In this document: piece after piece, positions 59,146 to 64,000 of the stretch
Position numbering within the stretch: the stretch's first letter is position 1
Layout: every line of letters starts with the position of its first letter
Source: Flavobacterium sp. CF108
GTDB lineage: Bacteria > Bacteroidota > Bacteroidia > Flavobacteriales > Flavobacteriaceae
Assembly (NCBI RefSeq): GCF_900129795.1
Contig: NZ_FQWW01000001.1
Location: 496,001-560,000 of the forward strand
Length of the DNA stretch: 64,000 bases
Reading direction: 5' to 3'
Program-made: the position numbers and the translations under genes
Notes under the pieces: model-generated
Databases searched by the model: none
What the model was told of the DNA's origin: nothing
What the model saw: only the letters and a program-made list of their open reading frames with translations

Positions 59146-59547
59146 TTAAATTCGTTTAATAAGTTCCTTTACTCTTCCGAAGACAAATTTTGCTTTTTCA
59201 TCAAACACAATCATTGTAAAATCGCTGCTTCCTTCTCTAAAATTGCCTTCTTTTTTGGTATCTGAATATACTTTTTCAAAGAATTCATTGCGTTTTTTTA
59301 ACCACTCTTGCTGTTCTTTTTTTAGTTTAGATTGTTCTCTAGAACTTATATTGGTTTTCAATTTTTTGTAAACAACATTTAGCAGACTGTCCGATTTATT
59401 GTAATAGTCAATCGCACAACCTTGCATGTCATCGCCTTTATCTAAACAACTTTGATAAGATGATTTCATTTTATAAACCGTTTCAAGTGTTTGTGAATTA
59501 CAATGTAATGAAACCAGGATGAACAATACTAAAATTGATTTTTGCAT
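59146..59547 (-). CDS. LprI/DUF1311-like secreted protein
   Basis: 133 residues with a signal peptide (MQKSILVLFILVSLHCNSQ). Conserved Cys pair in YQSCLDKGDDMQGCAIDYY and the helical stretch LLNVVYKKLKTN...LKKEQQEWLKKRNEF match the DUF1311/LprI family (lysozyme-inhibitor-like, periplasmic). Whether it inhibits lysozyme is not known. Probably in one transcript with the two small membrane proteins. Confidence 0.75.
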   Translation of the reverse strand: MQKSILVLFILVSLHCNSQTLETVYKMKSSYQSCLDKGDDMQGCAIDYYNKSDSLLNVVYKKLKTNISSREQSKLKKEQQEWLKKRNEFFEKVYSDTKKEGNFREGSSDFTMIVFDEKAKFVFGRVKELIKRI

Positions 59548-59652
59548 TATAATCTAATTTAAATTTTACTACTTCCTATATATGTTTAATCGCGGAGTAA
59601 AGCATGAAGCTTGAGATCTGAAACAAAGAAGGTTATTTTTATAACTTCTTTA

Positions 59653-59850
59653 TTAATTGAAAAAATGCTGAATTAAATCAATTATTTTATTTGTAAAGAA
59701 ACAACAAACTACTAACAATAATAATTTTACCATTCCTTTTAAATCTCTTATAAACTCAACGGGATTATTTTTATAATCTTTATAGTAAGCAAATATAAAT
59801 GGGGTTAAAAAAACGATAAGAATTAATGCAAGTACAATGTAATCTTTCAT
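59653..59850 (-). CDS. Small membrane protein, hypothetical
   Basis: 65 residues with two hydrophobic segments (IVLALILIVFLTPFIFAYY and MVKLLLLVVCCFFTN). It lies 17 bases downstream of the TlpA-like gene on the same strand, so it is probably co-transcribed with it. No motif was recognised. Confidence 0.55.
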   Translation of the reverse strand: MKDYIVLALILIVFLTPFIFAYYKDYKNNPVEFIRDLKGMVKLLLLVVCCFFTNKIIDLIQHFFN

Positions 59851-59867
59851 CTTTTACAAGTTATTTA

Positions 59868-60362
59868 TTACTGAGCAGTCAACAAACTATTAACCATATC
59901 TTCTAAAGCTTTTCCATGAATATTCTTTGCCAGAATAATTCCGTTTTTATCAATTAAAAAGTTCAAGGGAACTGACTGAAGCATATAATCTCCAATAACC
60001 GGAGATTTCCAATATTTTAAATCGCTTACTTGTATCCAAGGCAGTTTTCCTTTTGCAATTGCTCCTAACCATAAAGGCTTTTTAGTATCCATAGAAACAC
60101 TGTAAATTGAAAATTTATCAGGATATGCATTGTATAATTTTAGTAAAGTTGGCTGTTCTTTAATACATGGTCCGCACCATGAAGCCCAAAAGTCAACTAA
60201 AGTCAGCGAACCTCGCAAAGATGAAAGTACCACATTGTTTCCTTTTGTATCTGGAAGATCGATTTCTGGCGCTATATCACCAATATCAGTACCTACAACC
60301 TGCGCTTTTGAACTGGTTATTACACAACATAAGAATCCTAAAATAAGTAAAGTTTTTTTCAT
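59868..60362 (-). CDS. TlpA-family thiol-disulfide oxidoreductase
   Basis: 164 residues. Signal peptide ending SSKAQ, then IAPEIDLPDTKGNNVVLSSL and the thioredoxin active site WASWCGPC (Cys63, Cys66), followed by cis-Pro in LQSVPLNFLID. Role: a periplasmic reductant for cytochrome maturation or other thiol targets. Five-strand AhpC/TSA-Redoxin fold of standard length. Partner proteins are not obvious nearby. Confidence 0.88.
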   Translation of the reverse strand: MKKTLLILGFLCCVITSSKAQVVGTDIGDIAPEIDLPDTKGNNVVLSSLRGSLTLVDFWASWCGPCIKEQPTLLKLYNAYPDKFSIYSVSMDTKKPLWLGAIAKGKLPWIQVSDLKYWKSPVIGDYMLQSVPLNFLIDKNGIILAKNIHGKALEDMVNSLLTAQ

Positions 60363-60398
60363 AATTGATTAAGTTTATTTGTTTTGGGGAACGTTTTT

Positions 60399-60626
60399 TA
60401 ATCTCGCAAAGTCGCAGAGTCGCAAAGTTTTTTTAGTCTTTTCTATGAATTGCCTCCAGCTTTAGCTGGAGGTTTATAAAAATTAGCTTGAAAGGCTTTA
60501 GCCAAAAATATAAAGTTTGGCTAAAGCCCTTTTTCTATCTTTCTTACTATCTCCAGCTAAAGCTGGAGGCAATTGAAAAAACAACTTTGCGGCTTCGCTC
60601 CCGATAGCTATCGGGATTGCGAGATT
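60399..60626. repeat. Nested palindromic element, copy 5 of 5
   Basis: Core 60448-60574 with CCTCCAGCTTTAGCTGGAGG, inner AGGCTTTAGCCAAA / TTTGGCTAAAGCC and CTCCAGCTAAAGCTGGAG. Outer arms 60400-60430 (ATCTCGCAAAGTCGCAGAG...) and 60583-60626 (...GCGAGATT). The right arm is split by the perfect palindrome TCCCGATAGCTATCGGGA at 60599-60616. It fills much of the 60363-60750 gap. Confidence 0.92.
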
Positions 60627-60716
60627 AATACGTTAGCAAATATAATTTTTCTTTCCTAAATTCTTCATCATTTCTCCTCCTCTATCATAAAATTTTCACA
60701 AAAACATTTCTTTAAA

Positions 60717-60746
60717 TTGATATATCGGGAAAAGTCGATATATTTG
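60717..60746 (+). promoter_or_regulatory. Promoter and operator of the ArsR/OYE operon
   Basis: TTG (60717-60719), 19 bases, then TATATTTG (60739-60746) match both Bacteroidota promoter boxes. An inverted repeat ATATATCG-N8-CGATATAT (60720-60743) fills the space between and overlaps the -7 box. The ATG at 60751 is only four bases past the box, so the transcript is nearly or fully leaderless. Confidence 0.7.
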
Positions 60747-60750
60747 CATC

Positions 60751-61053
60751 ATGGAAAATATAGAACTTTTTAAGGCACTCTCTAACAAGTCCAGATTACA
60801 AATGCTGGAATGGCTTAAGGAACCCGAAATAAACTTTCCCAGTCAGCTGGAACATGGCGGATTTGAACACGGAGTCTGCGTGGGACAAATTCAGGCCAAA
60901 GCCGGTTTGACACAATCTACAGTATCAGAATACCTGTCTATTTTACAACGCGCCGGTTTCATCGAAGCCAAACGTGTTGGACAATGGACTTACTATAAAC
61001 GCAACGAAGGTGCCTTTGAAGCACTCAGTAAATTAATTCAATCTAATTTGTAA
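60751..61053 (+). CDS. ArsR-family transcriptional regulator
   Basis: 100 residues. LFKALSNKSRLQMLEWLKEP, a loop with FEHGVCVGQI, the recognition helix LTQSTVSEYLSILQRAGFIE and the wing RVGQWTYYKRNE. A single Cys and no obvious metal cluster suggest a non-metal (redox or small-molecule) ligand. It is seven bases upstream of an Old Yellow Enzyme gene, probably its target and operon partner. Autorepression is predicted from the operator in its promoter. Confidence 0.88.
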   Translation: MENIELFKALSNKSRLQMLEWLKEPEINFPSQLEHGGFEHGVCVGQIQAKAGLTQSTVSEYLSILQRAGFIEAKRVGQWTYYKRNEGAFEALSKLIQSNL

Positions 61054-61060
61054 ATTACTT

Positions 61061-62167
61061 ATGAGTACAAACAACCTGTTTTCGCCGTTTAACTTAAAAT
61101 CGTTAAACCTTAAAAACCGAATCGTAATGGCGCCAATGACGCGCTCTTTTTCTCCAAACGGAGTTCCAACTGATGAAGTAGCTGCTTACTACCAAAAAAG
61201 AGCTGAAGGCGAAGTTGGTTTAATATTATCTGAAGGAACTGTAATCAACAGACCTTCTTCATCAAATGATGCTAATGTACCGCATTTTCACGGTGAAGCT
61301 TCTTTAAACGGATGGAAAAAAGTTATTGATGAAGTTCATGCTGCAGGCGGAAAAATGGGTCCGCAGATTTGGCATATGGGAATTATGGATAACCACCATT
61401 CAGGATGGGTTCCGCCAGTTCCTTTTGAAGGTCCTTCCGGATTAAATCGTCCTGATTTTAGAAATGGTATTACAATGTCTGAAAAAGATATTGAAGACAC
61501 AATAATTGCTTTTGGTCAAGCTGCGGCTGATGCCAAAAGATTAGGTTTTGATACTGTTGAAATTCACGGTGCACACGGTTATTTAATTGACCAGTTTTTT
61601 AGAGCTGAAACGAATTTACGTGAAGACATTTACGGTGGAAAAACTTTACCGGAACGTAATCGTTTTGCTATTGAAGTGATTAAAGAAGTTAGAAAACAAG
61701 TGGGCAACGATTTTGCCGTGATCATGCGTTTTTCTCAATTTAAACCTTCTGATTACAATTATAAACTGGCTAAAAATCCGCAGGAATTAGAAGCTTGGCT
61801 TACTCCTCTTGTGGATGCCGGAGTGGATATTATACACGCTTCGCAACGCAGATTCTGGGAACCTGAATTTGAAGATTCTGATTTGAATTTTGCAGGATGG
61901 GCTAAAAAAGTTACCGGAGCTCCAACTATTACAGTTGGTTCTGTTGGTCTTTCTGGAGATTTCTTTGGTGCTTTTGCTGGTGAAAGTTCTGAGCCAACTT
62001 CTTTAGAAGAATTGAACAGACGTTTCGACAGAGGTGATTTTGATTTGGTTGCTGTTGGAAGACCTTTATTATCTGACCCAAATTGGACTGCTAAAATTAA
62101 AGCCGGAAAAACTGATGATTTGAAAGGTTTTAGTAAAGAAGCTTTGGGAGCATTAGTGTTAGAATAA
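61061..62167 (+). CDS. NADH:flavin oxidoreductase, Old Yellow Enzyme family
   Basis: 368 residues, an FMN TIM barrel. RIVMAPMTRSFSPNGVPTDE, the QIWHMG segment, active-site His169/His172 with Tyr174 (VEIHGAHGYLIDQFF), NLREDIYGG and the C-terminal phosphate loop VAVGRPLLSDP. Reaction type: NAD(P)H-dependent reduction of activated C=C bonds or nitro compounds. An HxxH pair is the usual arrangement in bacterial OYEs. Co-transcribed with the ArsR regulator, suggesting electrophile-induced expression. Confidence 0.9.
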   Translation: MSTNNLFSPFNLKSLNLKNRIVMAPMTRSFSPNGVPTDEVAAYYQKRAEGEVGLILSEGTVINRPSSSNDANVPHFHGEASLNGWKKVIDEVHAAGGKMGPQIWHMGIMDNHHSGWVPPVPFEGPSGLNRPDFRNGITMSEKDIEDTIIAFGQAAADAKRLGFDTVEIHGAHGYLIDQFFRAETNLREDIYGGKTLPERNRFAIEVIKEVRKQVGNDFAVIMRFSQFKPSDYNYKLAKNPQELEAWLTPLVDAGVDIIHASQRRFWEPEFEDSDLNFAGWAKKVTGAPTITVGSVGLSGDFFGAFAGESSEPTSLEELNRRFDRGDFDLVAVGRPLLSDPNWTAKIKAGKTDDLKGFSKEALGALVLE

Positions 62168-62260
62168 ATCTTAAAGATGGCCCACTGGTTTAACGGATTT
62201 TACTGGTTTACGCTGGTTTTAATTGTTTTAATCTTTTAATCTGTGCAAAAAATAATACAA

Positions 62261-62337
62261 CAGGGATGAGACTATTAAGTTTCATCCCTGTTTATTTTTT
62301 CGAAATGTTCATCCCTGTTTATTTTTTTTTCGAAATG
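62261..62337 (+). terminator. Terminator with duplicated 3' arm
   Basis: CAGGGATGA (62261-62269) can pair with TCATCCCTG at 62282-62290 or with the second copy at 62309-62317. Each copy is followed by TTTATTTTTT and CGAAATG, a tandem duplication of about 28 bp. Confidence 0.75.
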
Positions 62338-62423
62338 TATATCCGTAGAGACGCACAGCAGTGCGTCTTCGCAAAGTATAGACGCGAGATTTAAACGTAA
62401 TTTTTACAGATTTACAATTGATC

Positions 62424-62510
62424 AAATCATTTTAATCCTTTAAAAAAAGACGCACTGCGGTGCGCCTCTACTAAATAGAAAGGGATAAAGCTTAAAAGCT
62501 TCATTCATTT
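62424..62510. repeat. Direct repeat, left copy, flanking the 169-aa gene
   Basis: Starts AAATCATTTTAATCCTTTAA, contains a GACGCACTGCGGTGCG palindrome, then AAATAGAAAGGGATAAAGCT. It matches 63114-63198. Confidence 0.75.
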
Positions 62511-62516
62511 TGTTTT

Positions 62517-63026
62517 TTATAGATCATCGCCGTCATCGTTATCAGAATTAAAATAATCGTTTGGATTGAAAGGAATGTCATCATCTGGATCTTTATCATG
62601 GGCATTTACACCCGGCGGATTAAATAGTCCCCAGCTGTCTTTTATGTAATTCCAAACATCAAAGTTCGCAACCCAATCAATAAATAGCAGACGAAATTCT
62701 TCAATGGTGCTTCTTAATAAAGAAATATAATCCATATCTTTTATCCCCTCTTCATATCGTAAACTCCCAGCCTGAACATATAATTCTCGAGCAGCTTTTC
62801 TAATAATCGCTGCATTTTCCATACGAAGATCATATAAATCTCCTCCTTCTGCTCCTGCAATTTTTACTGGAATAAGCATAGCATTTTCTAACATAAAACG
62901 AACTACTGTTTCCTGTAAATATTCATTATCCGCAGGAACAATATAGACTAATCCTTGTGTTAATTTAAAAATTTGTTCTGCCTTTTGGTATATTGGCATT
63001 TTCTCGGTTTCATCTGGTTCTAACAT
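62517..63026 (-). CDS. Hypothetical acidic-tailed protein
   Basis: 169 residues, soluble, no signal peptide. A helical four-helix-like body (about 10-130; AEQIFKLTQGLVYIVP, EEFRLLFIDWVANFDVWNYI) is followed by a Pro/Asp-rich tail (DPDDDIPFNPNDYFNSDNDD). The helical pattern resembles four-helix S23-like proteins, which occur in several bacterial contexts, but this is only a fold impression. It lies between two direct repeats and has its own promoter. Function unknown. Confidence 0.65.
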   Translation of the reverse strand: MLEPDETEKMPIYQKAEQIFKLTQGLVYIVPADNEYLQETVVRFMLENAMLIPVKIAGAEGGDLYDLRMENAAIIRKAARELYVQAGSLRYEEGIKDMDYISLLRSTIEEFRLLFIDWVANFDVWNYIKDSWGLFNPPGVNAHDKDPDDDIPFNPNDYFNSDNDDGDDL

Positions 63027-63049
63027 TTTTTTTCAGATATTTTATACTA

Positions 63050-63076
63050 CAAATATATTGCAATAAAATCTTACAA
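63050..63076 (-). promoter_or_regulatory. Promoter of the 169-aa gene
   Basis: On the minus strand TTG (63076-63074) and TATATTTG (63057-63050), 16 bases apart, match the Bacteroidota boxes; the start is 23 bases downstream. Confidence 0.55.
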
Positions 63077-63113
63077 TATAATTTTACTTTATCTCTACAA
63101 ATACAAATGGCAT

Positions 63114-63198
63114 AAATCATTTTAATCCTTTAATCTGTGGCGATGAAGACGCACTATAAATAGAAAGGGATAAAGCTTAAAAGTTTCATCCCTTTTTT
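63114..63198. repeat. Direct repeat, right copy, including a terminator-like hairpin
   Basis: AAATCATTTTAATCCTTTAA, then AATAGAAAGGGATAAAGCTT and a completed stem AAAGGGAT / ATCCCTTT with a T-tract. The left copy (62424-62510) has lost the right arm of this stem. Beyond it, at 63245-63268, lies a GTAGATGCACTGCAGTGCAT palindrome. Confidence 0.75.
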
Positions 63199-63284
63199 GA
63201 ATATCTATAACTAACAAATTAGAAATTCAAGATTTTATATACGTTGCGTAGATGCACTGCAGTGCATCTCTACCTTGTACCATT

Positions 63285-64000
63285 TTACACTATTTTACGC
63301 TTTTGAAATTTATTCTGAAGCCAATTACGAACCGGTTCATCGTATAATTTTAAACATACGAAAGCCAAAATAATACTTGCTGCTAGAAGTGCAATTCCAG
63401 GGATTAATCCGTCTTCAAGGGAAACTTTATCATTGACAACCCAAGCGGTGTACCAATAAATTAACGGATAATGTGTAATGTAAATTGGGTATGAAATATC
63501 CCCTAAAAGCTTGCATGTTTTTGCCGAAAAAGCGCTTTTAATTTGTCCGCCTGCTCCTATTGCAACAATAATTGGAAAGATTAAAATGATAACAAAAGAT
63601 TCGTATAAACCATTCATCCATAAAGTATTTTCGTCTCCAAATCTTGGCAATGCTAAAACAATTGTGATTAAAATACTGCAAACCCAAAAAGCCCCTTTTA
63701 TATGGATTAGTTTTCCTAAACGAGAAAGTAAAACTCCGGCAAAAAACGGATACAATAATCGGGTGAAACCAACATTCATTTGTTCCAAATTTAGAGACCA
63801 GCCGCCAATTACGTCTCCTTTTGGACCAAAAACGGTATAGTTAATTAACAGTCCGGCAAATATCAGCACGAAAACTGACAGCACTTTATTCGAAAATCTG
63901 CGAAAAATTAGGGCGTACAAGATGTTTGCAATGTATTCGAAAAAAAGTGACCATGCCGGACCATCTAAAGGATGCATTTCACCCCAGCCTCTGATTTCCA
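63285..64000 (-). CDS. Acyltransferase family 3 membrane protein (partial, N-terminus outside window)
   Basis: The frame runs off the right edge; about 238 C-terminal residues are present, reading WGEMHPLDGPAWSLFFEYIA and then about seven TM helices, ending QNKFQKRKIV. The LDGPAWSLFFEY motif and the late YITHYPLIYW are characteristic of acyltransferase-3 (OatA/NodX-like) proteins, which acetylate or otherwise acylate surface polysaccharides or lipids. The substrate is not determinable. Confidence 0.88.
   Translation of the reverse strand, partial: EIRGWGEMHPLDGPAWSLFFEYIANILYALIFRRFSNKVLSVFVLIFAGLLINYTVFGPKGDVIGGWSLNLEQMNVGFTRLLYPFFAGVLLSRLGKLIHIKGAFWVCSILITIVLALPRFGDENTLWMNGLYESFVIILIFPIIVAIGAGGQIKSAFSAKTCKLLGDISYPIYITHYPLIYWYTAWVVNDKVSLEDGLIPGIALLAASIILAFVCLKLYDEPVRNWLQNKFQKRKIV

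Overview
The window looks like a chromosomal segment of a Flavobacterium-like member of the Bacteroidota. The support is low G+C, Ala-Gln signal-peptide ends, a type IX secretion (T9SS) C-terminal sorting domain on the first large protein, TonB-type outer-membrane uptake, secreted GH42/GH2 glycosidases and a sulfatase, several TAnnTTTG promoter boxes, and dispersed extragenic repeats. No rRNA, tRNA, CRISPR array, phage or complete transposase gene was seen.

Layout. 1-840: a divergent azoreductase/HxlR regulator pair around a 36-bp near-palindrome. 1.3-8.7 kb: a T9SS-exported PQQ-type sugar dehydrogenase, a MarR regulator with an S41 peptidase, a secreted sulfatase and a DUF1810 protein. 8.8-15.2 kb: a His/Cys-rich small protein, an ABC ATPase, a TonB-dependent siderophore-type receptor and two ABC-2 permeases. 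15.6-16.2 kb: an orphan gene between two direct copies of a palindromic repeat. 16.5-17.9 kb: an arsenic operon (ArsR, DUF6428, a 41-aa membrane protein, ArsC) without an efflux pump, followed by a transposase-less inverted-repeat element. 18.3-29.1 kb: a GH42 beta-galactosidase, a CPC-motif P-type ATPase and a CzcA/CzcC/CzcB efflux system headed by a small Cys-rich protein.

29.4-31.3 kb: two outer-membrane barrels. 31.3-41 kb: a sensory block (CheB, CheR, response regulators, a 1196-aa hybrid kinase, a receiver-kinase) running into a stress-type gene group up to 47.3 kb (PNPOx-like flavoprotein, very acidic protein, DUF5661, DUF1328, DUF7218 and DUF4142). That group is interrupted by a single-gene OLD-like ATPase/TOPRIM nuclease with a different composition. 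47.5-53.2 kb: alcohol dehydrogenase, cupin, AraC regulator and a GH2 glycosidase. 53.4-56.5 kb: a chromate locus with a ChrB-AraC fusion, a small barrel protein, ChrA and a duplicated 3' stub of the barrel gene. 56.6-64 kb: dihydrolipoyl dehydrogenase, paired small membrane proteins, an LprI-like protein, a TlpA thioredoxin, ArsR plus an Old Yellow Enzyme, an orphan acidic protein and a partial acyltransferase.

The genes fit a surface-feeding, metal-exposed bacterium: extracytoplasmic carbohydrate enzymes and four metal or oxyanion systems (arsenate, divalent cations twice, chromate), each with local regulators or small Cys/His-rich leader proteins. The most unusual features are in the repeats. 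A nested palindromic element occurs five times. A second repeat family has entered the czc operon in frame and encodes most of one signal peptide and part of another. Two orphan genes each sit between direct repeats. All functions are inferred from sequence reading alone; no database search was run.
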